A stretch of DNA of 40,471 bases from Pseudomonas sp. (GTDB taxonomy: Bacteria; Pseudomonadota; Gammaproteobacteria; Pseudomonadales; Pseudomonadaceae). Each line of letters begins with the position of its first letter. Within the stretch, counting starts at the first letter, position 1. The notes under the pieces were generated by a model. That model ran no database searches and was not told the DNA's origin. It was given only the letters and a program-made list of their open reading frames with translations. Positions 31,939 to 40,325 of this stretch are shown here, one piece after another. Location: the NCBI RefSeq assembly GCF_017744435.1, contig NZ_JAGIBG010000042.1, forward strand, positions 1-40,471, written 5' to 3'. Both the position numbers and the translations under genes were made by a program.

Positions 31939-32634
31939 TCAGGCAGGGATTTTCAGGCCGCGCTGCACGGCTGGCCGCTCGAGGAATTTCGCCAGCACCC
32001 GCTGCACTTCCTTGAATTCATCGAAGCCCACCAGTTCCCGTGCGTTGTAGCGCTCCACCAGGTTGCGCACCCAGGGGAAGATGGCGATGTCGGCGATGCT
32101 GTATTCGTCGACCATCCACTCGCGCCCTTTCAGGTGCCGGTCCAGCACACCCAGCAGGCGCTTCGATTCGTTGACGTAACGGTCGCGCGGGCGCTTGTCT
32201 TCGTATTCCTTGCCGGCAAAGAAATGGAAGAAGCCGACCTGGCCGAACATCGGCCCGATGCCGCCCATCTGGAACATCAGCCACTGCAGGGTCTGGTAAC
32301 GCTGGGTCGGGTCCTGGCTCAGCAACTGCCCGCTCTTTTCCGCCAGGTACTGCAGGATCGCCCCCGACTCGAACAGCGCCAGCGCCTGGCCGCCCGGGCC
32401 GTTGGGGTCGAGAATCGCCGGGATCTTGTTGTTGGCGCTGAGCGAGATGAATTCGGGGCTCAGTTGGTCATCGTTGTCGAAGCTGACCTTGTGCGGCTCG
32501 TAGGCCAGGCCGATCTCCTCCAGCATGATCGACACCTTGACGCCGTTGGGCGTGGGCAGCGAGTAAAGTTGCAGGCGCTCGGGATGCTTCGCGGGCCATT
32601 TACGGGTGATGGGGAAAGCGCTCAGATCGGTCAT
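31939..32634 (-). CDS. Glutathione S-transferase, nu-class like (YfcG/YghU type)
   Basis: A 231-residue cytosolic protein. The N-terminal thioredoxin-like domain opens LYSLPTPNGVKVSIMLEE, with the TxN element of nu-class enzymes in place of the catalytic Ser or Tyr. The glutathione pocket shows NNKIPAIL and LFESGAIL. The all-helical C-terminal domain follows with YSIADIAIFPW. Such proteins act as disulfide-bond reductases on glutathione and its conjugates. ATG 32634 is preferred; an upstream GTG at 32667 would add eleven residues without a better ribosome site. Confidence 0.9.
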   Translation of the reverse strand: MTDLSAFPITRKWPAKHPERLQLYSLPTPNGVKVSIMLEEIGLAYEPHKVSFDNDDQLSPEFISLSANNKIPAILDPNGPGGQALALFESGAILQYLAEKSGQLLSQDPTQRYQTLQWLMFQMGGIGPMFGQVGFFHFFAGKEYEDKRPRDRYVNESKRLLGVLDRHLKGREWMVDEYSIADIAIFPWVRNLVERYNARELVGFDEFKEVQRVLAKFLERPAVQRGLKIPA

Positions 32635-32708
32635 GGTCAACCTTGGCCTTGGGAATGGACTTGTCACTCTAGAGACATCCCGCGCGGCTGACCATCACCT
32701 GCCGTTGA

Positions 32709-33209
32709 TCAGCTGGCCTGGCCGTGCGCCTTGAGCTTGAGCTTCTCGGTGTCCACCCGCACGAACACCGAGTCGGCGCTGACCGTCAGTACATCACCCG
32801 CCCAGACCTCGCAGATGACCCGGGTCTTGCGCCCGACTTCACCTTCCACGCGCGCCTTGAGCAGCAACTCCACGCCCATCGGGGTGGGCTTGAGGTAATT
32901 CAGCCCGAGGCTGCCGGTGACACAATCGATGCGCGGCAAGCTGCCCGCTTCGCGGCCTTCGGCGCGGTAGTGGTAGGCCATGGCGGTCCAGTTCGAATGG
33001 CAGTCGACCAGCATGGCCAGCAAGCCGCCATAGACCAGGCCGGGCCAGCCGATATAAGTGCTGTCGGGTGAGTGTCGGCACAACAGGTGGATGCCATCGG
33101 CATCCCAGTGACTTTGCAGGTGCAGGCCGGAGGGGTGGGAACAGCCGCAGCCGAAGCAGGTGCCTTCGGGGGCGGCCAGGGCCTGGAGAGAGGGAATCGG
33201 GTTGTTCAT
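32709..33209 (-). CDS. Hotdog-fold thioesterase (PaaI-like)
   Basis: A 166-residue hotdog-fold protein. The motif PGLVYGGLLAMLVDCHSNWTA (about 56-76) matches the central helix and active-site region of PaaI-type acyl-CoA thioesterases. The N-terminal CFGCGCSHPSGLHL is a Cys-rich lead common to one subgroup. The substrate is unknown. It is downstream of the permease gene on the same strand but separated from it by its own 57-base gap. Confidence 0.85.
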   Translation of the reverse strand: MNNPIPSLQALAAPEGTCFGCGCSHPSGLHLQSHWDADGIHLLCRHSPDSTYIGWPGLVYGGLLAMLVDCHSNWTAMAYHYRAEGREAGSLPRIDCVTGSLGLNYLKPTPMGVELLLKARVEGEVGRKTRVICEVWAGDVLTVSADSVFVRVDTEKLKLKAHGQAS

Positions 33210-33266
33210 ACGCTGCCTGTGGTTGTTGAAATGGGGGCGCGAAACGCCCCCATTAAAGCAGAAACC

Positions 33267-34649
33267 TCAAGCCGGCTGGGCAACCACCTTGCCGCCCTTC
33301 TGGGTCAGCGACACCAGCAGGATGAACAGGGTCACGCCAGCGGTCATCAGCGTCTCGTAGCGGTAGGCATCGCTGAACAGCATGTAGCCCAGGACCATGA
33401 CGATGGTGCCGATCACCAGCCAGGTCAGCCACGGGAACAGCCACATTTTCAGCTCCAGCGCCCGCCCCTCACGCTCGGCACGGGCACGCATGCGCAGTTG
33501 CGACACGGCGATCACCAGGTACACCAGCAAGGCGATGGCGCCGGTGGTGGACAGCAGGAAACCGAAGACCTTGCCCGGCAGCACATAGTTGACGAAGCAA
33601 CCGACGAAGCCGGCCAGGGTCGAGAGAATCACCGCCACGGTCGGCACGCCAGCACCGGAAATGCGCTTGGTCATGCTCAGCGCCTGGCCGCGGGCACCCA
33701 GCGAATAGAGCATCCGCGAAGCCGTGTACAGGCCAGAGTTCATGCAGCTGGTCACAGCCACCAGCACCACCAGGTCGACCAGCAACTTGGCGCCCGGCAC
33801 GTTGAGCACTTCCAGCACGCGCTGGAACGAACCCACCGCTTTCAGGCTTGGGTCGTTCCAGGCCACCAGCGACACCACCAGGAAGATCGACGCCAGGTAG
33901 AAGATCGCGATGCGGTACACCACCAGGTTGGTGGCACGGCGGATCTTGTCTTTCGGGTTGGCGGTCTCGTCGGCGGCGATGGTGACGATCTCGGCGCCGA
34001 AGAACGAGAAGATGGTGATCAGCACACCACCGAGCACGGTACCGAAACCGTTGGGCATGAACCCGCCGTTGTCCCACAGGCGGCTGATGCCGGACACCTC
34101 GGCCAGCGGCCAGAAGCCGAACACGGCCAGGCTGCAGACCCCGATGAAGGCGATGATCGCGACCACCTTGACCAGCGCGAACCAATATTCGAACGCACCG
34201 AAGTTCTTCACGCTGACCAGGTTGCTGCCCGACAGCACGACCATGATCAGGAAGGCGAACAGCCAGGACGGTACGCCCGGGAAGTAGGCATGCAGGATGT
34301 CCGCGCCGGCGATGGCCTCGACCGGGATGATCAGCACCCAGAACCACCAGTACAGCCAACCGATGGTAAAGCCTGCCCAGGGGCCGATGGCCTCCGAGGC
34401 GTAGGTGGAGAACGAGCCGCTGTTGGGGTTGGCGATGGCCATTTCGCCCAGCATGCGCATCACCAGCAGCACCAGCAGGCCGGTCATGGCGTAGGAGATG
34501 AGAATGGCCGGGCCTGCCGTCGCGATGGCGTTGGAAGAACCGATGAACAGACCGGCACCGATGATGCCGGCAATGGAAATCATGGACACCTGACGCGAGG
34601 TCAGGCCGTGCTGCAAGGAACGCTGTTTGTTGTTGTGTAGCGAAGCCAT
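33267..34649 (-). CDS. gabP: Amino acid permease of the AAT family, GABA-permease-like
   Basis: A 460-residue inner-membrane proton symporter with twelve hydrophobic spans. The APC/AAT signature at the start (GLTSRQVSMISIAGIIGAGLFIGSS) and PNSGSFSTYASEAIGPWAGF are hallmarks. The best fit is GabP (4-aminobutyrate), supported by the nearby GABA-type aminotransferase gene. Related permeases for proline or basic amino acids cannot be excluded. The start is supported by GAGGG upstream. It is divergent from a LysR gene across a 267-base control region. Confidence 0.85.
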   Translation of the reverse strand: MASLHNNKQRSLQHGLTSRQVSMISIAGIIGAGLFIGSSNAIATAGPAILISYAMTGLLVLLVMRMLGEMAIANPNSGSFSTYASEAIGPWAGFTIGWLYWWFWVLIIPVEAIAGADILHAYFPGVPSWLFAFLIMVVLSGSNLVSVKNFGAFEYWFALVKVVAIIAFIGVCSLAVFGFWPLAEVSGISRLWDNGGFMPNGFGTVLGGVLITIFSFFGAEIVTIAADETANPKDKIRRATNLVVYRIAIFYLASIFLVVSLVAWNDPSLKAVGSFQRVLEVLNVPGAKLLVDLVVLVAVTSCMNSGLYTASRMLYSLGARGQALSMTKRISGAGVPTVAVILSTLAGFVGCFVNYVLPGKVFGFLLSTTGAIALLVYLVIAVSQLRMRARAEREGRALELKMWLFPWLTWLVIGTIVMVLGYMLFSDAYRYETLMTAGVTLFILLVSLTQKGGKVVAQPA

Positions 34650-34916
34650 GAAGAACCCTCGAATGGGTCGGCCGGCGTGCGGCGGTCATGCCGTCGACGG
34701 CTGAAAAGTTGGAGCAGATTTCGGGTAGGTCGTGTTGCTGTTTTTTGTTGTTTTAAGTCGCCGGTCGCGCAATTACCTCCTCTTCGCCATACCGGTTGTA
34801 ATCATTGATCGAGGTCAGTATTAATCTATAGGGCGAGGTCAACAAACGACCTTTTCGAAGCACATGATTCCATTGCGGAATGAACTTCTTCCTTTTTTGC
34901 TCGGTATGCGCCTGCC
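34650..34916. promoter_or_regulatory. Divergent control region between gabP-like and LysR genes
   Basis: Visible elements: a candidate Anr/FNR-type box TTGAT-CGAG-GTCAG (34805-34818), a second CGAGGTCA 24 bases on (34834-34841), and a dyad ATTCC-ATTGC-GGAAT (34867-34881) just upstream of the LysR start. The dyad fits the LysR T-N11-A rule and recurs before the aminotransferase gene. Promoter boxes themselves are not certain. Confidence 0.5.
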
Positions 34917-35816
34917 ATGTCCAAACGCCTGATGCCCTCGACCACCGCCCTGCAGTGCTTCGAAGCCGCCGCCCGGCACCTGAGCTTCACCCGTGCGGCA
35001 CAGGAGCTGCACCTGACCCAGAGCGCCGTCAGCAAGCAGGTCGCGCAGCTCGAGGACATGCTGTCGCATTCGCTGTTCCAGCGTATTCGCCGGCGCCTGC
35101 ACCTGACCCCGGCTGGCGCGCTGTACCTCACCGAAGTGAACAAGATCCTCACCCAGATCGACATCTCCAGCCGCTACATCCTCAGCTACGGCGACGAGAC
35201 CGAGGTGCTGCGCATCGCCACCCAGCCAACCTTCGGCGCACGCTGGCTGGTGCCCAGGCTCAAGGGCTTCGGCGACCGTCACCCTCGCATCCACCTGGAC
35301 ATCCGCAACGAGCTGGAGCCGTTCGACCTGGTGCAGGCCAAGGCCGATATCGCCTTCTTCTTCGGCCAGGGCACCTGGCCCGGGGCGACCTGCATCGCGC
35401 TGTTCAGCGAAGAGGTGGTGCCGGTGTGCGCACCCGAGCTGCTGGCCCGGCACCGTTTCGACAGCGCCGAGGCGCTCACCGAACACCGCCTGCTGCAGTG
35501 CGCATCACGGCCGGAGGCCTGGCACGAGTGGTTCCTGGGGTTGGGCCTGCATAGCCAGAACAGCTACCACGGGCCGCGCTTCGACACGTTCTACCTGTGC
35601 ATCCGCGCGGCCATCGCCGGCTGTGGCATTGCCCTGATTCCGCGCTACCTGGTGGCTGAGGAACTGAGCGAAGGCAAGCTGGTGGTGGCCTGGGACCACC
35701 CGGTGGCGAGCAATGGCCGGCACTTCATCGCCCATGCCGAACACGCCGCGGAAGTGCCCAAGGTCAAGGCCTTCGTGCAGTGGATTCGTGAGCGGGTGGC
35801 CGAAGGTGATCGGTAA
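34917..35816 (+). CDS. LysR-family regulator of the aminotransferase/permease group
   Basis: A 299-residue LysR-type regulator. The helix-turn-helix is in residues about 5-65 (TALQCFEAAARHLSFTRAAQELHLTQSAVSKQVAQLE) and the effector domain follows. It lies between a divergent GABA-type permease gene and a downstream aminotransferase gene on the same strand. The dyad ATTC-N7-GAAT occurs before both this gene and the aminotransferase gene, which suggests autoregulation plus control of the catabolic enzyme. Confidence 0.92.
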   Translation: MSKRLMPSTTALQCFEAAARHLSFTRAAQELHLTQSAVSKQVAQLEDMLSHSLFQRIRRRLHLTPAGALYLTEVNKILTQIDISSRYILSYGDETEVLRIATQPTFGARWLVPRLKGFGDRHPRIHLDIRNELEPFDLVQAKADIAFFFGQGTWPGATCIALFSEEVVPVCAPELLARHRFDSAEALTEHRLLQCASRPEAWHEWFLGLGLHSQNSYHGPRFDTFYLCIRAAIAGCGIALIPRYLVAEELSEGKLVVAWDHPVASNGRHFIAHAEHAAEVPKVKAFVQWIRERVAEGDR

Positions 35817-35845
35817 AGTTCGCGAATCCAGGGAATGATCGCAAT

Positions 35846-35866
35846 CGAATAATTCGTTTGCGGAAT
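35846..35866 (+). promoter_or_regulatory. Candidate LysR operator upstream of the aminotransferase gene
   Basis: CGAAT-A-ATTCG is a perfect dyad that runs into ATTC-GTTTGCG-GAAT. The latter shares TTGCGGAAT and the ATTC-N7-GAAT layout with 34867-34881. Confidence 0.5.
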
Positions 35867-35912
35867 AATACTGCGGCGCGCTTGGATATTAAGAAACTCG
35901 AACAAGGTCCGC

Positions 35913-37169
35913 GTGCCCATGAATCTGGAAAGTATCAGTCAATCCATTGCCATCGTTCATCCGATCACACTTTCCCATGGCCGTAATGCCGAAGTCTGGG
36001 ATACCGACGGCAAACGTTACATCGACTTTGTCGGCGGTATCGGCGTACTCAACCTGGGCCACTGCAACCCGGCCGTGGTCGAGGCGATCCAGGCCCAGGC
36101 CAGCCGCCTGACCCACTACGCCTTCAACGCCGCCCCCCATGGCCCTTACCTCGAGCTGATGGAGCGCCTGCGCCAGTTCGTCCCGGTCAGCTACCCACTG
36201 GCCGGCATGCTCACCAACAGCGGTGCGGAAGCGGCGGAAAACGCCCTGAAAGTCGCCCGCGGCGCTACCGGCAAACGCGCCATCATTGCCTTCGACGGCG
36301 GCTTCCACGGCCGCACCCTGGCCACCCTGAACCTCAACGGCAAGGTCGCGCCGTACAAGCAAAAGGTCGGCGAACTGCCGGGGCCGGTGTACCACCTGCC
36401 CTACCCCAGCGCCGATACCGGCGTGACCTGCGAGCAGGCGCTCAAGGCCATGGACCGCTTGTTCAGCGTCGAGTTGGCGGTGGAGGACGTGGCGGCGTTC
36501 ATCTTCGAGCCGGTGCAAGGCGAAGGCGGCTTCCTCGCCCTTGACCCAGGGTTTGCCCAGGCGCTGCGGCGCTTCTGCGACGAGCGCGGGATCCTGATCA
36601 TCATCGACGAGATCCAGTCCGGTTTCGGCCGTACCGGCCAGCGTTTTGCCTTCCCACGTCTGGGCATCGAGCCGGACCTGCTGCTGCTGGCCAAGAGCAT
36701 CGCTGGCGGCATGCCGCTGGGCGCAGTGGTCGGGCGTCAGGACTTGATGGCGGCACTGCCCAAGGGCGGCCTGGGGGGCACCTATTCGGGCAACCCGATC
36801 GCCTGCGCGGCGGCGCTGGCGAGCCTGGCACAGATGACCGACGAGAACGTCGCCACCTGGGGTGAGCGCCAGGAACAGGCGATCGTTGGCCGCCACGCCC
36901 GCTGGAAGGCCTCGAACCTGAGCCCGTACATCGGCCGCCTGACCGGTACCGGCGCCATGCGCGGCATCGAGTTCGTCAATGCCGACGGCAGCCCGGCGCC
37001 AGCCCAGTTGGCCAAGGTGATGGAAGCGGCGCGGGCCAAGGGGCTGTTACTGATGCCCAGCGGCAAAGCGCGGCACATCATTCGCCTGCTGGCACCGCTG
37101 ACCATCGAGGCCGAGGTGCTCGAGGAAGGGCTGGATATCCTCGAGCAGTGCCTGGCTGAACTGAGCTGA
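35913..37169 (+). CDS. gabT: 4-aminobutyrate aminotransferase-type class III PLP enzyme
   Basis: A 418-residue class III aminotransferase that would move the amino group of 4-aminobutyrate (or a related omega-amino acid) to 2-oxoglutarate. The PLP-binding Lys lies in LLLAKSIAGGMPLGA, the Asp of the pyridine-ring site in IIIDEIQSGFGRTG, and the substrate-site GGIGVLNLGH and TNSGAEAAENALK motifs are in place. Start: GTG 35913 has AAGG 5 bases upstream; ATG 35919 is the alternative. No succinate semialdehyde dehydrogenase gene is adjacent. From memory P. putida carries a second gabT-like gene at this locus, so it may be a paralogue with a different omega-amino acid preference. Confidence 0.9.
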   Translation: MPMNLESISQSIAIVHPITLSHGRNAEVWDTDGKRYIDFVGGIGVLNLGHCNPAVVEAIQAQASRLTHYAFNAAPHGPYLELMERLRQFVPVSYPLAGMLTNSGAEAAENALKVARGATGKRAIIAFDGGFHGRTLATLNLNGKVAPYKQKVGELPGPVYHLPYPSADTGVTCEQALKAMDRLFSVELAVEDVAAFIFEPVQGEGGFLALDPGFAQALRRFCDERGILIIIDEIQSGFGRTGQRFAFPRLGIEPDLLLLAKSIAGGMPLGAVVGRQDLMAALPKGGLGGTYSGNPIACAAALASLAQMTDENVATWGERQEQAIVGRHARWKASNLSPYIGRLTGTGAMRGIEFVNADGSPAPAQLAKVMEAARAKGLLLMPSGKARHIIRLLAPLTIEAEVLEEGLDILEQCLAELS

Positions 37170-37172
37170 GCC

Positions 37173-37475
37173 TTACAGGCCCAGTTCTTCAGGGGTGAGC
37201 ATGTCGGATTCGAAGGCGATCCAGCCGCCTTCGAGTTCGGCGTGGCCGTTGACGATCGGGCCGTAGTAGGTCAGGCCGTTCTCCAGGGTCACGCAGATGT
37301 GCGTGGCGGACTTCTCGGGGGCCGCGAGCGTACCGACGAAATGCACCTTCTTCAGGGTTTCGGTTACCGCTTCCAGACCGACGCGCATGCCCGGGTTTTC
37401 CGAGGCTTCGGTGTCACCGCCACGGTCTTCGGCGCTGATGGTCACGGTGGCGGTGTAGGGGTACTTGGTGCTCAA
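37173..37475 (-). CDS. Conserved hypothetical protein, 100 residues
   Basis: A small soluble protein (begins MSTKYPYTATVTISAED, ends LTPEELGL) with no signal peptide, membrane span or motif I recognise. It is acidic and beta-rich in appearance. Codon use matches its neighbours, and it ends 4 bases from the converging aminotransferase gene. It looks like a real Pseudomonas gene of unknown role. Confidence 0.75.
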   Translation of the reverse strand: MSTKYPYTATVTISAEDRGGDTEASENPGMRVGLEAVTETLKKVHFVGTLAAPEKSATHICVTLENGLTYYGPIVNGHAELEGGWIAFESDMLTPEELGL

Positions 37476-37549
37476 GCGGGGTTACCTCAAAAGGGTGTCT
37501 GGGTATATGGGCGCGTAGAGTACGGCAGGTGGCCCTTGTTGTCTCTACT

Positions 37550-37643
37550 GGCCTCTTCGCGGGCTCGCCCGCTCCCACAGGTACCGCACAGTATTCAAAA
37601 GCTGTGCGGTACCTGTGGGAGCGGGTTTACCCGCGAAGAGGCC
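37550..37643. repeat. REP inverted pair with extended arms
   Basis: Arms 37550-37591 and 37602-37643 pair with four mismatches in the middle. The inner ten bases (gtaccgcaca) lie beyond the REP core and are also perfectly inverted, so the hairpin stem is longer than usual. Confidence 0.85.
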
Positions 37644-37714
37644 GGGCCTGCAAAAGACGTCCCGATCTGTTAGGGTGCCCGCCGATGCACGCCACACCAC
37701 ACGAGGACACCTGA

Positions 37715-38140
37715 GTGAGCGCCGAAGAACCCCTGATCGCCGACCTGTTCGAGGTCGACAAACGCCTGACCCTCAAGCCCGTCGTGGATTTCAACAGCTA
37801 CCTGCGCAACGCCTTTGGCGAAGGCCCATGCCGCTGCCACCGCTGCGCTGAAGGCAGCGACGAAAGCACCTACAGCCACGCACACAACTTCACCTTCGAG
37901 GGCCGCCCGTGGCACCGCCGCTTTGCCAGCACCGCCGGCAGCGACGTCGCCCAGGTGCTGAAAAAGGCCTGGCTGTCGTACACCAAGGCCGATCTCAGCC
38001 TGATCGGCGCGCTGGACCTGACCACCCTCAAGACCTTCACCGAAGCCGCCCTGCACGAGCGCCTGCTGGCCCTGCTGCCGGCCAGCGGCCTGGCCCGCGA
38101 AATCGACGGCCAGTGGATGCTGCAAGCCCAGGCTGACTGA
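37715..38140 (+). CDS. Conserved hypothetical protein, 141 residues
   Basis: A soluble protein starting at GTG with GAGGA 7 bases upstream. It has a CRCHRC cluster near residues 39-44 followed by HAHN and WHRRF, which could form a metal-binding site, but I do not recognise a family. Directly upstream of the EF-G gene on the same strand (73-base gap containing a short GC-rich hairpin near 38156-38190, ccccc..ggggg). Confidence 0.7.
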   Translation: MSAEEPLIADLFEVDKRLTLKPVVDFNSYLRNAFGEGPCRCHRCAEGSDESTYSHAHNFTFEGRPWHRRFASTAGSDVAQVLKKAWLSYTKADLSLIGALDLTTLKTFTEAALHERLLALLPASGLAREIDGQWMLQAQAD

Positions 38141-38213
38141 CGGCCCGGCGGTCAGGCAGGATTCCCCCGCTCTGCTACCGTGGGGGAATCCGCCCATCCG
38201 CAGGTAGTCCGCC

Positions 38214-40325
38214 ATGGCCCGTACAACGCCCATCGAGCTGTACCGCAATATCGGCATCGTCGCCCACGTGGACGCTGGCAAGACCACGACCACCGAGCGC
38301 ATCCTGTTCTACACCGGGGTCAACCACAAGATGGGCGAGGTGCACGATGGCGCCGCGACCATGGACTGGATGGCCCAGGAACAGGAACGCGGCATCACCA
38401 TCACCTCGGCGGCGACCACGGCCTTCTGGCAAGGCTCGACCAAGCAGTTCGCCGACAAGTACCGCTTCAACATCATCGACACCCCCGGCCACGTCGACTT
38501 CACCATCGAGGTGGAGCGCTCGCTGCGCGTGCTCGATGGCGCGGTGGTGGTGTTCAGCGGCGCCGACGGCGTCGAACCGCAATCTGAGACGGTCTGGCGC
38601 CAGGCCAACAAGTACCATGTGCCGCGCCTCGCCTACATCAACAAGATGGACCGCCAGGGGGCTGACTTCCTGCGGGTGGTCAAGCAGATCGACCAGCGCC
38701 TGGGCCACCACCCGGTGCCGATCCAGCTGGCCATCGGCAGCGAGGAGAACTTCATCGGCCAGATCGACCTGGTGAAGATGAAGGCGATCTACTGGAACGA
38801 CAACGACCAGGGCACCAGCTACCGCGAAGAAGCCATTCCCGCCGAACTGCAGGCGCTGGCCGACGAATGGCGAGCGCACATGATCGAGGCCGCCGCCGAA
38901 GCCAACGATGAGCTGACCATGAAGTTTCTCGAAGGCGAGGAGCTGAGCGTCGATGAAATCAAGGCTGCCTTGCGCCAGCGCACCATCGCCAATGAAATCG
39001 TCCCGACCATTCTCGGCTCGTCGTTCAAGAACAAGGGTGTACCGCTGATGCTCGACGCGGTGATCGACTACCTGCCCGCCCCTTCGGAAATCCCGGCGAT
39101 CAAGGGCACCGACCCGGACGACGAAGAAAAACATCTGGAACGTCACGCAGACGACAAGGAACCTTTCTCCGCCCTGGCCTTCAAGATCGCCACCGACCCC
39201 TTCGTCGGCACCCTGACCTTCGCCCGGGTGTATTCCGGCGTGCTCAGCTCAGGCAACGCCGTGCTCAATTCGGTGAAAGGCAAGAAGGAGCGCATCGGCC
39301 GCATGGTGCAGATGCACGCCAACCAGCGCGCCGAGATCAAGGACGTGTGTGCCGGCGACATCGCCGCACTGATAGGCATGAAGGACGTCACCACCGGCGA
39401 TACCCTGTGCGACATGGACAAGCCGATCATTCTCGAACGCATGGACTTCCCCGACCCGGTGATCTCGGTGGCGGTGGAACCGAAGACCAAGGGCGACCAG
39501 GAGAAGATGGGCATCGCCCTGGGCAAGCTGGCCCAGGAGGACCCGTCGTTCCGCGTGCGCACCGATGAAGAAACCGGCCAGACCATCATCTCCGGCATGG
39601 GCGAACTGCACCTGGACATCATCGTCGACCGCATGAAACGCGAGTTCAACGTCGACGCCAACATCGGCAAGCCGCAGGTGGCCTACCGCGAGAAGATCCG
39701 CAACACCTGCGAGATCGAGGGCCGCTTCGTTCGCCAGTCGGGCGGGCGCGGCCAGTATGGCCACTGCTGGATCCGCTTCGCCCCCGGCGATGAAGGCAAG
39801 GAAGGCCTGGAGTTCGTCAACGAGATCGTCGGCGGCGTGGTGCCACGCGAGTACATCCCGGCGATCCAGAAAGGCATCGAGGAGCAGATGAAGAACGGCG
39901 TGCTGGCCGGTTACCCGCTGATCAATCTGAAGGCGGCGGTATTCGACGGCTCGTACCACGACGTCGACTCCAACGAGATGGCCTACAAGATCGCGGCCTC
40001 CATGGCCACCAAGCAGCTGTCGCAGAAAGGCGGCGCAGTGTTGCTGGAACCGGTGATGAAGGTCGAGGTGGTAACGCCCGAGGAGTATCAGGGCGATATC
40101 CTCGGCGACTTGAGCCGGCGTCGGGGGATGATCCAGGATGGCGACGAGACACCGGCGGGCAAGGTGATCCGCGCCGAGGTGCCGTTGGGCGAGATGTTCG
40201 GCTATGCCACCTCGATGCGCTCGATGACCCAGGGGCGGGCGAGCTTCTCGATGGAGTTCACCCGCTATGCCGAGGCACCGGCGAGCATTGCCGATGCCAT
40301 CGTGAAAAAGAACCGCGGGGAGTAA
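38214..40325 (+). CDS. fusB: Elongation factor G, second copy (FusB/EF-G2 type)
   Basis: A 703-residue translational GTPase, full length. G1 is AHVDAGKT (about 17-24), the switch II motif DTPGH follows, and NKMD is G4. Domains II-V follow, with the domain IV tip (GGVVPREYIPAIQKGIEEQM) and the C-terminal RRGMIQD and MFGYATSMRSMTQGRASFSMEF blocks. It is not in the str operon (rpsL-rpsG-fusA-tuf), so it is the paralogue that Pseudomonas carry elsewhere. In P. aeruginosa the two EF-Gs are reported to divide translocation and ribosome recycling. The gene end (40288-40325) is repeated backwards at 40434-40471. Confidence 0.95.
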   Translation: MARTTPIELYRNIGIVAHVDAGKTTTTERILFYTGVNHKMGEVHDGAATMDWMAQEQERGITITSAATTAFWQGSTKQFADKYRFNIIDTPGHVDFTIEVERSLRVLDGAVVVFSGADGVEPQSETVWRQANKYHVPRLAYINKMDRQGADFLRVVKQIDQRLGHHPVPIQLAIGSEENFIGQIDLVKMKAIYWNDNDQGTSYREEAIPAELQALADEWRAHMIEAAAEANDELTMKFLEGEELSVDEIKAALRQRTIANEIVPTILGSSFKNKGVPLMLDAVIDYLPAPSEIPAIKGTDPDDEEKHLERHADDKEPFSALAFKIATDPFVGTLTFARVYSGVLSSGNAVLNSVKGKKERIGRMVQMHANQRAEIKDVCAGDIAALIGMKDVTTGDTLCDMDKPIILERMDFPDPVISVAVEPKTKGDQEKMGIALGKLAQEDPSFRVRTDEETGQTIISGMGELHLDIIVDRMKREFNVDANIGKPQVAYREKIRNTCEIEGRFVRQSGGRGQYGHCWIRFAPGDEGKEGLEFVNEIVGGVVPREYIPAIQKGIEEQMKNGVLAGYPLINLKAAVFDGSYHDVDSNEMAYKIAASMATKQLSQKGGAVLLEPVMKVEVVTPEEYQGDILGDLSRRRGMIQDGDETPAGKVIRAEVPLGEMFGYATSMRSMTQGRASFSMEFTRYAEAPASIADAIVKKNRGE

